From Janthinobacterium rivuli (GTDB lineage Bacteria > Pseudomonadota > Gammaproteobacteria > Burkholderiales > Burkholderiaceae_D): a stretch of 64,000 nucleotides of DNA. This document shows positions 27,853 to 37,228 of the stretch, piece after piece. Below the pieces are notes generated by a model that saw only the letters and a list, made by a program, of their open reading frames with translations, was not told the DNA's origin and made no database searches. Location: positions 186,001-250,000 of the forward strand of contig NZ_WFLJ01000002.1 of NCBI RefSeq assembly GCF_009208735.1, in the 5' to 3' direction. Both the position numbers and the translations under genes were made by a program. Positions within the stretch are counted from its first letter, which is position 1, and each line of letters starts with the position of its first letter.

Positions 27853-30348
27853 TTAAGACACCACCACCGCCGCCGCCCCTGCATTGACCGTCGCCGTCGT
27901 CACGCGCGCGATCACGTTCGACGGCGCCGCCGTGCCGATCAGCTTATTCACCTGCTTGAACTGCGCCACCAGCTTGCCCGGCGTCAAGGTGACCACCGTG
28001 TAGCCTTGCGCATCCGTGTTCAGATGCTTGATCCACGGGTTGTTGCCCAGGCCGGACAATTGCTGCGCCAGGCCCAGCAGGGTCGCGCTGAAGTCAGTGC
28101 TCGCTTTCAAGCCAGCCTGCACGGCAGAGACCGTCGCATCGAGCTGGGCCTCCGGTACGCCCTTGGCGGCCAGCGCGCCGCGCAGCTGCACGCGCAACTG
28201 CTCCAGCAGGCTGTCGACGGTCGGCGCCGCCTTGCCCATGGTGTAGTCGAGCAGGTTGACGTCGAGGTTGACCGTGCCCAGGCCCGTGACGGGAATGGCC
28301 AGCGGATAGCTGACGAGGGTGCCGATATCGCCCATGCTGCCGGCGGCCGACTTCAGGTAGCTGAAGAAGGAATCGGAACTCACGCCGGCCGACACCAGGT
28401 CCACCATCACGGGCGTGCCGCCGCCGGCCGCGTCGAAATCGTCGCTGACCGTGCCGGCAAAAAACGAGTGGATATCGCCCGTGAGCGCCACCACGTTGCC
28501 GATGCCATTGTTTTTCAGGTGCGCCATCAGATTCTTGCGCTCGCTGTTGTAGCCATCCCACTGGTCGCAATTGAGCAGGAAGCGCGTGAAGAATGGCGTC
28601 AGCGCGGCTTGCTGGCCGGAAGCGGCGACAAAGCTCGACGCGGCGCCCTTCGCTTGCACGTCGGGCTTGATCCAGCCGAAGGCGATCACTTGCGCGGCGG
28701 CGGCCGGCGAAGCGCTGTTGTAGGCAGCCACCGTGATGCCGGCCTGGGCCGCGCTCAAGCCGGCGCCCACGGCGGCGGCGCCCTGCGCACTGGCATTGGC
28801 TGCCGCGCCGGCAATCGCCATGGCCGCCGCTTGCGCCACGGTCGACGAGGCGCCCGCCGTCGAGGCCGCAACGATGGCGCAGGCCAGCGGCACGCTGCCG
28901 CCCACCAACGGCAGGGTGCTGGCGATGGCCTTGCCCACGTTCGCCATGGCGCCCAGCGCCAGCAAGGTGGCGATCGCATCCGTGCCATTCAAGCCCATGC
29001 GCAGCAGCGACACTTCATTGCCCCACAGCTTCCAGGTGGACGTCGCCGCCTTCATCTTGCCCTTCCACCAGTCGCGCTGCGTGCTGCCCAGCATGCCCAC
29101 GGCCGCCAGCGGATCGGCGCCGGCCTTGGTGGCGGCCGCCATCTTCTGCCCTTCCACGCTGTCGAACAGCGCTTGCGGCACCAGGTAGCGGCTGCCGATG
29201 CTGCCCAGCGGCTTGCCCGTGGCGGGATTGATGGTCGACTCGGCGATCGCATGGTCGGCGCGGTACAGGCGCTCATCCGTCATCACCAGCTGCATCAGTT
29301 TGCCGAACTGGAAATCGCGGTAGATCTGGATGTTCTGGAACGTCGTCGCACCCGCATCGAAGGTGACGTCGGCCGGCATGTACTCGAACCACGCCTGGTT
29401 GGCGCTGCGGCGGCGGGCCGGCTGGTGCAGATCGCTGCCGTCGGCGGCCACGAGGCCCTCGTAGGTGGATGCGTCCTGCCAGGCGTCGTCCGTGAATTCA
29501 TGGTCGTCCCAGACGGCGATGAAGGCGAAGCGCTCGTGCACGGCTTGCAGGCGCGCATCGGTGCGGTATTTCTTGTACAGGTAGCGGTAATCGGCCACCG
29601 TGGTCGCGTATTTGGCGCCGGACGTGCCGCTCTTGTACGTGCCGTCGGGCAATTTCAGCTGGTCGTGGCGGCTTTCCACGGCACCGCTCTGGAAGGCCTC
29701 GCCCACCGTTTCATAGATGTAATCACCCAGGTGGACGATAAAATCGAGCGATTCGTTGGCGGCGATGTGCGACAGCGCGCCCCAGTGGTTGATGCTCCAG
29801 TCCTGGCACGTCAGGTAGGCGAATTGCAGCTGCGACACGTCGGCCGTGGCGGCGGGCGCCGTCTTGAAGCGGCCCACGTTCGAGCGCACGTCGCCGGCGA
29901 TGAACTGGTAAAAGTACACCTGGCCAGGCTGCAAGCCCGTGACCTTGTGGCGCAGGGTATTGTCGAAATCGGCCTTCAACGGCAATTTCGCATCGACGAT
30001 GGGCGTGCCGGCCAGGGCCGTGTTGCCGCCCAGGGCGGCCGTATTGTCGCTGGCGCTGACGATCAGGCGCACGGCGACGTCGGACTTGCCGGCCACGGCG
30101 GGCGCGACCGCGTCGAAACTGGCGGGCACGACGCGCGTCCACAGCATGGCGCTGTCGGCGCGCGGATCGCCCGAGGCCACGCTTTGCGGGAATTTCCAGT
30201 CGCCGCCGGATGCGAGCGGCACGCCAGGATCGCTGTAATCGGTGCTGCCGCAGGCGGCCAGGCCGACAGTGGCCACGGAGACGGTAACGAATGTGCCAAG
30301 TGCGCCGCCCAATTTCAGAAATTGCCGCCTGTCCATTTGACTTGCCAT
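27853..30348 (-). CDS. PhoD-like metallophosphatase with large insertions
   Basis: An 831-aa Tat substrate. The N-terminus has MDRRQFLKLGGALGTFVTVS then LAACGS, a twin-arginine signal with a lipobox-like Cys. A fibronectin-like PhoD N domain precedes the metallophosphatase core: LTCQDWSINHWGAL, IVHLGDYIYE, VWDDHEFTDDAW and a late LTGDIHSFFAG, giving the metal-binding Asp, Asn and His set. PhoD enzymes are usually 500-600 aa. Here an Ala-rich, hydrophobic insertion of about 110 aa (residues about 450-560) interrupts the domain, and about 120 extra residues follow. It is probably a periplasmic or surface phosphodiesterase/alkaline phosphatase. Confidence 0.88.
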   Translation of the reverse strand: MASQMDRRQFLKLGGALGTFVTVSVATVGLAACGSTDYSDPGVPLASGGDWKFPQSVASGDPRADSAMLWTRVVPASFDAVAPAVAGKSDVAVRLIVSASDNTAALGGNTALAGTPIVDAKLPLKADFDNTLRHKVTGLQPGQVYFYQFIAGDVRSNVGRFKTAPAATADVSQLQFAYLTCQDWSINHWGALSHIAANESLDFIVHLGDYIYETVGEAFQSGAVESRHDQLKLPDGTYKSGTSGAKYATTVADYRYLYKKYRTDARLQAVHERFAFIAVWDDHEFTDDAWQDASTYEGLVAADGSDLHQPARRRSANQAWFEYMPADVTFDAGATTFQNIQIYRDFQFGKLMQLVMTDERLYRADHAIAESTINPATGKPLGSIGSRYLVPQALFDSVEGQKMAAATKAGADPLAAVGMLGSTQRDWWKGKMKAATSTWKLWGNEVSLLRMGLNGTDAIATLLALGAMANVGKAIASTLPLVGGSVPLACAIVAASTAGASSTVAQAAAMAIAGAAANASAQGAAAVGAGLSAAQAGITVAAYNSASPAAAAQVIAFGWIKPDVQAKGAASSFVAASGQQAALTPFFTRFLLNCDQWDGYNSERKNLMAHLKNNGIGNVVALTGDIHSFFAGTVSDDFDAAGGGTPVMVDLVSAGVSSDSFFSYLKSAAGSMGDIGTLVSYPLAIPVTGLGTVNLDVNLLDYTMGKAAPTVDSLLEQLRVQLRGALAAKGVPEAQLDATVSAVQAGLKASTDFSATLLGLAQQLSGLGNNPWIKHLNTDAQGYTVVTLTPGKLVAQFKQVNKLIGTAAPSNVIARVTTATVNAGAAAVVVS

Positions 30349-30491
30349 GATGTCGCGCCCTCGATATGGTGAAAGCGCGTCACTTTAGCAACAGATTGTG
30401 TCATCCTGATGACGGGGCCATGCCGCTTCGCAGGGGGCCGATATGCTAAAATGTCGGCCACAATTGAACACCCGTCTAAGGAAGATTCGAC

Positions 30492-31217
30492 ATGGCAGGA
30501 CATAGCAAATGGGCCAATATCAAGCATAAAAAGGCTGCCACCGATGCCAAGCGCGGCAAAATCTGGACGCGCCTGATCAAGGAAATCACGGTCGCGGCCC
30601 GCATGGGCGGCGCCGACGCCATCACCAATCCGCGCCTGCGCCTGGCCGTCGACAAGGCGGCCGATGCGAACATGCCAAAAGACAACGTCCAGCGCGCGAT
30701 CAACCGCGGCAGCGGCGGCGTCGATGGCGCCAACTACGAAGAAGTGCGCTACGAAGGCTACGGCGTGGGCGGCGCGGCCGTCATCGTCGAGTGCATGACC
30801 GACAACAAGGTACGCACGGTGGCTGAAGTGCGCAACGCCTTCAACAAGAACGGCGGCAACATGGGCAACGAAGGCTCGGTCGCCTTCATGTTCCAGCACT
30901 GCGGCCAGTTGCTGTTCGCGCCGGGCACGGACGAAGACAAGCTGATGGAAGCGGCCCTGGAAGCGGGCGCCGACGACGTCATCGCCGATGAAGAGGGCGG
31001 CTTCGAAGTGGTCACCCCCGTGCACGATTTCGCCGCCGTCAAGGAAGCGCTGGAAGCGGCCGGCTTCAAGGCCGAAGTGGCCGAAGTCATCATGAAACCG
31101 GCGACGGAAACCGTCTACACGGGCGACGACGCCGTCAAGATGCAAAAGCTGATCGATGCGCTGGAACTGCTGGATGATGTCCAGGAAGTGTTTACGAACG
31201 CCCTGATCGAAAACTAA
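30492..31217 (+). CDS. yebC: YebC/PmpR-family regulator/translation factor
   Basis: A 241-aa TACO1/YebC protein. The start [19 protein letters not shown] and the middle [18 protein letters not shown] are highly conserved. The acidic central domain ([15 protein letters not shown]) and the end are of normal size. The family was annotated as transcriptional regulators and has more recently been tied to ribosome stalling at proline stretches. It is followed by purD with a 70-bp gap. Confidence 0.96.
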   Translation: MAGHSKWANIKHKKAATDAKRGKIWTRLIKEITVAARMGGADAITNPRLRLAVDKAADANMPKDNVQRAINRGSGGVDGANYEEVRYEGYGVGGAAVIVECMTDNKVRTVAEVRNAFNKNGGNMGNEGSVAFMFQHCGQLLFAPGTDEDKLMEAALEAGADDVIADEEGGFEVVTPVHDFAAVKEALEAAGFKAEVAEVIMKPATETVYTGDDAVKMQKLIDALELLDDVQEVFTNALIEN

Positions 31218-31287
31218 GCAAAAAATAAGCTATACACCTCAAGGGCGGCGCCGCCGCCCTGCAACCCACACTGAACGAACGGTCCCT

Positions 31288-32556
31288 ATGAAAATTCTGG
31301 TAGTCGGCTCTGGCGGCCGCGAACACGCCCTGGCCTGGAAACTGGCCCAGTCCGAACGCATACAGATGGTGTATGTCGCGCCGGGCAACGGCGGCACCGC
31401 GCGCGATGCGCGCCTGGTCAATCTCGACATCAGCGACCCGCAATTGCTGGCCGATTTCGTTCAGCAGGAACACATCGGCCTGACCGTCGTCGGCCCGGAA
31501 GTGCCGCTGGCTGCCGGCATCGTCAACCTGTTCCGTTCGCGCGGCCTGAAAATCTTCGGCCCCACGAAAGAAGCGGCGCAGCTGGAATCGTCGAAAGACT
31601 TCGCCAAGGCCTTCATGCAGCGCCACGGCATCCCGACGGCCGCCTACCAGACGTTTTCCGACGTCGCTCCCGCGCACGCCTACGTCGACGCCATGGGCGC
31701 GCCCATCGTCATCAAGGCCGACGGCCTGGCCGCCGGCAAGGGCGTCGTCGTTGCCATGACCCTGGAAGAAGCGCATCAGGCGGTCGACATGATGCTGGCA
31801 GATAACCAGTTCGGCGACGCCGGCGCGCGCATCGTCATCGAGGAATTCCTCGCCGGCGAAGAAGCGAGCTTCATCGTCATGTGCGACGGCAAGAACATCC
31901 TGCCGCTGGCCACCAGCCAGGACCACAAACGCCTGAAGGACCACGACGAAGGCCCGAACACGGGCGGCATGGGCGCGTATTCGCCGGCACCGATCGTCAC
32001 GCCGGCCATGCATGCGCGCGTCATGCGCGAGATCATCGTGCCGACCATCCAGGGCATGGCCAAGGACGGCACCACGTTCACGGGCTTCCTGTACGCGGGC
32101 CTGATGATCGACGACAAGGGCACGCCGAAGACCTTGGAATTCAATTGCCGCATGGGCGACCCGGAAACGCAGCCCATCATGGCGCGCCTGAAAACGGACC
32201 TGGTCACCGTCATGGAGCACGCCGTCAACGGCACGCTCGACGCCGTGGAACTGGAATGGGACCGCCGCACGGCCGTCGGCGTCGTCATGGCGGCCGCCGG
32301 CTACCCGGACGATCCGGTGAAAGGCACGCCGATCGGCGACATCCCGGCCGAAACCGTCGATGCCGTCACCTTCCACGCGGGCACCCGCATCGAGGGCGAA
32401 CGCCTGGTCACCAACGGCGGGCGCGTGCTGTGCGTGGTGGGCCTGGGCGACAGCATCAAGATGGCGCAGAAACAGGCGTATGAAACCGTGGAAAAAATCC
32501 ATTTCGACGGCGCGCAGTACCGCCGCGACATCGGCTGGCGCGGCCTGAAGCATTGA
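31288..32556 (+). CDS. purD: Phosphoribosylamine-glycine ligase
   Basis: A 422-aa ATP-grasp enzyme of purine synthesis that joins glycine to phosphoribosylamine. Signatures are the N-terminal MKILVVGSGGREHALAWKLA, the ATP-grasp segment PIVIKADGLAAGKGVVVAMT, and FNCRMGDPETQPIM. The length is normal. A strong terminator follows 23 bp after the stop, separating it from the cassette downstream. Confidence 0.97.
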   Translation: MKILVVGSGGREHALAWKLAQSERIQMVYVAPGNGGTARDARLVNLDISDPQLLADFVQQEHIGLTVVGPEVPLAAGIVNLFRSRGLKIFGPTKEAAQLESSKDFAKAFMQRHGIPTAAYQTFSDVAPAHAYVDAMGAPIVIKADGLAAGKGVVVAMTLEEAHQAVDMMLADNQFGDAGARIVIEEFLAGEEASFIVMCDGKNILPLATSQDHKRLKDHDEGPNTGGMGAYSPAPIVTPAMHARVMREIIVPTIQGMAKDGTTFTGFLYAGLMIDDKGTPKTLEFNCRMGDPETQPIMARLKTDLVTVMEHAVNGTLDAVELEWDRRTAVGVVMAAAGYPDDPVKGTPIGDIPAETVDAVTFHAGTRIEGERLVTNGGRVLCVVGLGDSIKMAQKQAYETVEKIHFDGAQYRRDIGWRGLKH

Positions 32557-32579
32557 TCGCCCCATAACGATCCCATGGC

Positions 32580-32617
32580 GGGGCCGGCGCGGACAGCATC
32601 CGCCCCGGCCCCGTTTT
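32580..32617 (+). terminator. Rho-independent terminator after purD
   Basis: GGGGCCGG (32580-32587) pairs with CCGGCCCC (32605-32612), with an inner CGGA/TCCG stem and a TTTT run following. It marks the end of the yebC-purD unit and the left border of the unknown four-gene cassette. Confidence 0.85.
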
Positions 32618-32646
32618 CATTCTGATTCCCCCCTCCATTCCTCGCC

Positions 32647-33393
32647 ATGACCATGCCAAGCGGCCTTGCCGCACCAGACAACGATGCCCCGGTGAGCCCC
32701 CTGGCCTGGCTGACGCTTGCCGCGCTGCTCGTTGCCGGCCTGGCCTGGTACTGGTTCAGCAGCTATGCCGTACCGCGCTGTGACGCCAGGCAAACCGTGG
32801 CCGCGGTCACGGATGGCAAATTCAGCCTGCACGACATCAAACAGGCCGGCTATGCCTGGTCGCGAAAAACCCGTGGCTGCCTGGCCACCGTCAGCACGCA
32901 TGGCAAATCGATGCAATACGCGTATACCGTGGCTCGCGTCGAGGGTCGCCGCACGAGCCGTATCGTCTACGACTATGCGCGGCCGGAGCTGATACAGGCA
33001 CGCTTCGGCAAGATCGCGTGGAACGGCGACTTCGCGCAGCAGGCCGAGCCGATCGGACGCGAGGCACTGTTGCAGGCGATACTGGCAGGCATGGATGGCT
33101 TGCGCGGCAAACCGCTGCTGTTCCCGGACCTGGGCATGCTGCTGTCGCCGCGGCATTACCGCGAAATTGCCGATGTCGAAGCGCTCGCGCCATGCCGCGA
33201 GGTAAGACCCGGCATCCAGTCCTGCCGGCTGCTGGTCGAGCGTAACGATATCGCGCGCAGGGCGCCAACCACCGTGTCGAGCCTCTCCGTGCTGCAGCAA
33301 GGCGACTTCACCTTCCAGCGCAGCAAGGATGGCAAGCACTGGTCGGTAACACCGCGGTTCAGGAGGGAACTGGATCAGGCGCAAGTTCAATAG
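32647..33393 (+). CDS. Unknown single-pass membrane protein, cassette gene A
   Basis: A 248-aa protein I do not recognise. A membrane helix (residues about 19-38, LAWLTLAALLVAGLAWYWFS) anchors it, and the C-terminal 200 residues form a soluble domain shared with cassette gene B. Shared landmarks are a Cys after the helix (VPRCD), NIRGCLAT-like TRGCLATVS, YAYTVAR, IQARFGKI, GDFAQQAEPIGREAL, EALAPCREVRPGIQSCRLL and GDFTFQRSKDGKHWSVTP. The four conserved Cys suggest disulfides in the periplasm. There is no clear Shine-Dalgarno before the ATG. Confidence 0.75.
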   Translation: MTMPSGLAAPDNDAPVSPLAWLTLAALLVAGLAWYWFSSYAVPRCDARQTVAAVTDGKFSLHDIKQAGYAWSRKTRGCLATVSTHGKSMQYAYTVARVEGRRTSRIVYDYARPELIQARFGKIAWNGDFAQQAEPIGREALLQAILAGMDGLRGKPLLFPDLGMLLSPRHYREIADVEALAPCREVRPGIQSCRLLVERNDIARRAPTTVSSLSVLQQGDFTFQRSKDGKHWSVTPRFRRELDQAQVQ

Positions 33394-33458
33394 TGCGCTG
33401 GGGAAACGAGATTGCATTGTAAAATTTATCATCTTTATTCTTAATAAACCCATTCCCG

Positions 33459-34760
33459 ATGACAAGCGATCCACCTGTGCCCACGCATACTTCCGTCGAG
33501 GCGCTGCATGTGCTGAAGCTGCTCACGCGCCGCCAGCGCGAGCAGGCGCTTGCGCATCCCGACTTGCCACAGCTCGCCGTCGGAACGCCGCTGCCCGACA
33601 CCTTGATGTGGTTGTACCGGCGCCAGATCGTTACGTCCGAGGATGTGAGCAGCCTGTTGCTGAGCCTGGAGCGCCACTTCAGCGGCGACGAGCTGGCACT
33701 GCGTTTGTCGATCTTGCAGCAGCTGGTGGAAGTGCTCAATCGCGAATCGCTCGATCACCTGCGTGACGAAACGCTGCTCACGCAGGAGCAGTACCAGCGG
33801 GCGCTGGCACACCTGCCCGGCGACGTCTTGCTGCCCACGCCGGGCGAGGCGCTGAACTGGATGCTGCATGTGGAACTGCTGCAGCGCGCAGAATTCAAGT
33901 CCATGGCCCGGCGCATCGCGTCCGGCGGCAGTGATGACGCAAAGCGCGCGATCCTGCATGCGCAAGGGCGCCAGGATGAACATACAAAGGCGGTACGCGG
34001 CGTGATCCTCGATGGCCTGTTTCCCGGTTCGCGCCTGGCCTGGGTAATCGTCGCGCCGCTGGCGCTGGCCGGCATGGTCTGGTACCTGGTCAGTGGCAAT
34101 TCCGTGCCCGAGTGCGACTCCAGCAACACGCTCGCCACCGTGACACGCATGCTCAACAAGGCGGCGCCGGAAGGCGTGGGCAAGGCAAACCTGCACGACG
34201 TGAAAGAAGCCGGTTACGCCTCGTCGCACAATATCCGTGGCTGCCTGGCCACGCTAGCACTCGATGGCGAGAAGATGGAGTATGCCTATACCGTCGCGCG
34301 CGACGACAGCGGCGGCAAGAGCCGCATCAGCTATGTTGGCGCGCAGCCAATGCTGGTCCAGGCGCGCTTTGGCACCATCGACGATGGCGACTTTGCCCAG
34401 CAAGCCAAGCCCCTGGGACGCGAGGCGCTGGAAAAGGCTTTCCGCGACGGCATGGCTGGTGCGCGCATCACGCCCCAGCCACGGCAAGCGTTTTCGCTGA
34501 CGCAATCGATGGAGCGCACGCGCGAAATCGCCGAAATCGAACCGCTGGCGCCATGCAAGGAAATCTCGCCGGGCGTCTATTCCTGCCGCCTGCTGATCGA
34601 ACGCAATGCCCCCGTGCTGAGCATGCTCAACGGCGGATCGGCGGTCATGCTGGAAGGCGACTTCACCTTCCAGCGCAGCAACGCAGAAAGCGCCGGCAAT
34701 GGCTGGTCGGTGACGCCGCAATTTGCCGGCGAACTGCGCCAGGCCAAAGTAAAAATCTAA
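33459..34760 (+). CDS. Unknown membrane protein, cassette gene B (helical repeats plus shared domain)
   Basis: A 433-aa protein of unknown function. Residues 1-185 are a Leu-rich helical domain with repeats like those of genes C and D (LHVLKLLTRRQREQALAHP, LDHLRDETLLTQEQYQRALA, ALNWMLHVELLQRAEF). A membrane helix at about 190-210 (LAWVIVAPLALAGMVWYLVS) follows, then the same Cys-containing domain as gene A (VPECD, NIRGCLATLAL, YAYTVARDD, VQARFGTIDDGDFAQQAKPL, EIEPLAPCKEISPGVYSCRL, GDFTFQRS). It therefore combines the gene C/D domain on one side of the membrane with the gene A domain on the other. Confidence 0.78.
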   Translation: MTSDPPVPTHTSVEALHVLKLLTRRQREQALAHPDLPQLAVGTPLPDTLMWLYRRQIVTSEDVSSLLLSLERHFSGDELALRLSILQQLVEVLNRESLDHLRDETLLTQEQYQRALAHLPGDVLLPTPGEALNWMLHVELLQRAEFKSMARRIASGGSDDAKRAILHAQGRQDEHTKAVRGVILDGLFPGSRLAWVIVAPLALAGMVWYLVSGNSVPECDSSNTLATVTRMLNKAAPEGVGKANLHDVKEAGYASSHNIRGCLATLALDGEKMEYAYTVARDDSGGKSRISYVGAQPMLVQARFGTIDDGDFAQQAKPLGREALEKAFRDGMAGARITPQPRQAFSLTQSMERTREIAEIEPLAPCKEISPGVYSCRLLIERNAPVLSMLNGGSAVMLEGDFTFQRSNAESAGNGWSVTPQFAGELRQAKVKI

Positions 34761-34764
34761 GTCC

Positions 34765-35412
34765 ATGCATATCGAACCACCCCACGCATCGCTGAACCAG
34801 CTGCACCAGCTTGGCCTGATCACCGCGCAGGAACTGGACGACGCCAACTCGGAACGCGATGTCGCCGCCCATGAGCGCCTGCACCCGCCCGAGGAGCCGG
34901 TCGACATGCCGGAGCTGGCCCAGGACGCGGACCTGGTCAGCACCCTGGGCTGGCTGCTGCTGACCGATCTGCTGCCCAAGAATGACTTCGACAAGCGGAT
35001 GGCCAAACTGCCGCCCCGGCAACAGGCGCTCGCAGCCGAGGGGGTGCGGCACTACAACCGCCGCGAGGTCGACGCCTTGTACGAACTCGATTTGCTGAAC
35101 CAGTTCCAGCGCGATGCGGCCCACGCCGCGGTGCCGGCCGACCGCATGTTGTATGCGCCCTGGCTCGCCATGCGCTGGCTGGTGGTCAACGACATCCTGC
35201 CGACGGCGCAGTTCGAGGCGCTCGAAGTGCGCGTGCGTGAGCATGGCAGCGAACTGGCGCGCGACATCATGGCAGCGTCCAGGCTGCGCCATGGTCACGA
35301 CCGCATCCCGTACAAGCGCCCGCCGGCCTGGAAAGGCGCGCTGATCGTGCTGGGGCTGATCCTGGTGATGTCCGTCATGTACGGCTGGTTTAGCGGAGCT
35401 CTGCAGCCATGA
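34765..35412 (+). CDS. Unknown membrane protein, cassette gene C
   Basis: A 215-aa protein with an N-terminal helical-repeat domain (LHQLGLITAQELDDAN, LGWLLLTDLLPKNDFDKRM, VDALYELDLLNQFQRDAAH, MRWLVVNDILPTAQFEAL) and one C-terminal membrane helix (ALIVLGLILVMSVMYGWFSG). The repeat unit 'helix, L-L/I-P/T, D/E-F' recurs about four times. It is clearly paralogous to gene D, sharing VDALY...LLN/LIN...QRDAAH. It starts 4 bp after gene B and overlaps gene D by 4 bp (ATGA), so all are co-translated. Confidence 0.76.
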   Translation: MHIEPPHASLNQLHQLGLITAQELDDANSERDVAAHERLHPPEEPVDMPELAQDADLVSTLGWLLLTDLLPKNDFDKRMAKLPPRQQALAAEGVRHYNRREVDALYELDLLNQFQRDAAHAAVPADRMLYAPWLAMRWLVVNDILPTAQFEALEVRVREHGSELARDIMAASRLRHGHDRIPYKRPPAWKGALIVLGLILVMSVMYGWFSGALQP

Positions 35413-36212
35413 GCACCGATCCGCGCCTGCTGCCGCTGGCGGAACTGCTGCGCCTCGGCCTGATCACCAGCGACGAATACGACGATACGCTGGCCGAGCT
35501 GGAGATCATCGAGCTGCAGCGCGCGCACAATGCCGCCGAAGACATCGATGTGCCGGAGCTGAAGATGCATGCCGACCAGATCGCGACGCTGGCCTGGCTG
35601 CTGCGCGCCGAACTGGTGCCCGAGGAGCGTTTTTTCACGATGCTGCGCAAGCTGCCCGCCGATGAACCACGCCGGCAACTGGCCAGCGCCGCGCTGCGGC
35701 AAGTGAACCGGCAGGCGGTCGACGCGCTGTACCAGCAAAACCTGATCAACACGTGGCAGCGCGACGCCGCCCACGACAGCCTGCCAGCCGAGCATCTGGC
35801 CGCCACGCCCGTCGCGGCCCTGCGCCATATGCTGAAACAGGGCACGCTATCGCCGCTGCAATACAAGGAGCTGCAAGCGCGCACGCGCGCGAACGGCTCG
35901 CCTCTGGCGCGCGTGATCGTCGATGCCGCCGGCAAACCGCCGGCCCGGTATGGCCGGCGCGCCGCGCGCCCGCTCAACGTCCTGATGACAGTGCTGATGC
36001 TGGTGCTGCTGATGCTCGTGGCGATCGTGGGACCGTCGTGGTTCAAGCGCGGACAGCCGACGCCTGTGGCACCGCTGGCGCAGCCGGTCGACTCGGTGGA
36101 ACGCGACGACCTGCGGCGGCGCGCGGCGCAAGCACTCGACGCCGCCCGCCAACCGGGCCACGACAGCGTGCAATATGATGTCCAGGTGGTGCAGGACAAG
36201 CCGCCCCGGTAA
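35409..36212 (+). CDS. Unknown membrane protein, cassette gene D
   Basis: A 267-aa paralogue of gene C. The same helical repeats are present ([77 protein letters not shown]), followed by a membrane helix near residues 195-215 ([20 protein letters not shown]) and a short polar tail. It is the last gene of the cassette; a terminator follows at once. The function is unknown. The family could be a membrane-associated sensing or scaffolding complex, but nothing in the sequence proves it. Confidence 0.76.
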   Translation: MSTDPRLLPLAELLRLGLITSDEYDDTLAELEIIELQRAHNAAEDIDVPELKMHADQIATLAWLLRAELVPEERFFTMLRKLPADEPRRQLASAALRQVNRQAVDALYQQNLINTWQRDAAHDSLPAEHLAATPVAALRHMLKQGTLSPLQYKELQARTRANGSPLARVIVDAAGKPPARYGRRAARPLNVLMTVLMLVLLMLVAIVGPSWFKRGQPTPVAPLAQPVDSVERDDLRRRAAQALDAARQPGHDSVQYDVQVVQDKPPR

Positions 36213-36219
36213 AGCGGGG

Positions 36220-36242
36220 CCGGCAACGGCATCGCCGGTTTT
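36220..36242 (+). terminator. Terminator closing the four-gene cassette
   Basis: CCGGC (36220-36224) pairs with GCCGG (36234-36238), followed by TTTT, and a second stem CCCCG/CGGGG overlaps upstream. It separates the cassette from hemF. Confidence 0.65.
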
Positions 36243-36313
36243 GCTATCACAAAAATCCGTTACAGGGTACAATCCGTCCTTACTTTTTTATTTCGGCCTC
36301 GTCGGCCCACGCG

Positions 36314-37228
36314 ATGTCGTCAACTCCCTCTCCTTCGGCCGTCAAGGCCTATTTGCTCGATTTGCAAAGCCGTATCGTGCAGGCGCTCGAAGCGCAGGAC
36401 GGCAAGCCCTTCCTGACCGATGCCTGGCAGCGCCCCGAGGGCGGCGGCGGCATTTCGCGGCTGATCGAGGAAGGCAATGTGTTCGAGCGGGGCGGCGTGA
36501 ATTTTTCGCACGTCACCGGCGCCGCGTTGCCGCCATCGGCCGCGGCCGCGCGCCCTGAACTCGGTGGCAAGGCGTGGGAGGCGATGGGCGTATCGCTGGT
36601 GCTGCATCCGCGTAATCCACATGCGCCCACGGTGCACATGAACGTGCGCTTTTTCACCACGGTGAATGCCGATGGCGAACCCGTATGGTGGTTCGGCGGC
36701 GGCATGGACCTGACGCCGTATTATGGCGACGCGGGCGACGTGAAGCACTTCCACCAGGTGTGCCATGATGCGCTGGCGTCGTTTGGCGAGGAACTGCATC
36801 CGAAATTCAAGCAGTGGTGCGACGATTATTTCTACCTGAAGCACCGGCGCGAAGCGCGCGGCGCGGGCGGGATCTTCTTCGACGACTTCAATGCCCTGGG
36901 CTTCGACGACAGCTTTGCCATGATGCGCAGCGTCGGCGACGCCTTCATCGACGCCTATGTGCCGATCCTGGCGCGCCGCAAGGATACGCCCTACGGCGAA
37001 CGCGAACGCGATTTCCAGTGCTACCGGCGCGGACGCTATGTCGAGTTCAACCTGGTGTTCGACCGCGGCACCCTGTTCGGCCTGCAGTCGGGCGGCCGCA
37101 CCGAGGCGATCCTGATGTCGATGCCGCCCGTGGTCAAGTGGCGCTACGACTGGCACCCGGAAGCGGGCAGTCCCGAAGCGGCGTTGTATACTGACTTCCT
37201 CGTGCATCGCGACTGGCTGCAGGCGTGA
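36314..37228 (+). CDS. hemF: Oxygen-dependent coproporphyrinogen III oxidase
   Basis: A 304-aa heme-biosynthesis enzyme that oxidatively decarboxylates coproporphyrinogen III to protoporphyrinogen IX. Conserved segments include [64 protein letters not shown] and [20 protein letters not shown]. The length is normal. Its stop overlaps the GTG start of nadD by 4 bp. Confidence 0.97.
   Translation: MSSTPSPSAVKAYLLDLQSRIVQALEAQDGKPFLTDAWQRPEGGGGISRLIEEGNVFERGGVNFSHVTGAALPPSAAAARPELGGKAWEAMGVSLVLHPRNPHAPTVHMNVRFFTTVNADGEPVWWFGGGMDLTPYYGDAGDVKHFHQVCHDALASFGEELHPKFKQWCDDYFYLKHRREARGAGGIFFDDFNALGFDDSFAMMRSVGDAFIDAYVPILARRKDTPYGERERDFQCYRRGRYVEFNLVFDRGTLFGLQSGGRTEAILMSMPPVVKWRYDWHPEAGSPEAALYTDFLVHRDWLQA

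Noticed and set aside
28006..30372. 788-codon frame antisense to the PhoD-like gene
   Set aside because: Low-information His/Arg/Gln-rich product; the Tat-signal PhoD frame is clearly the real one.
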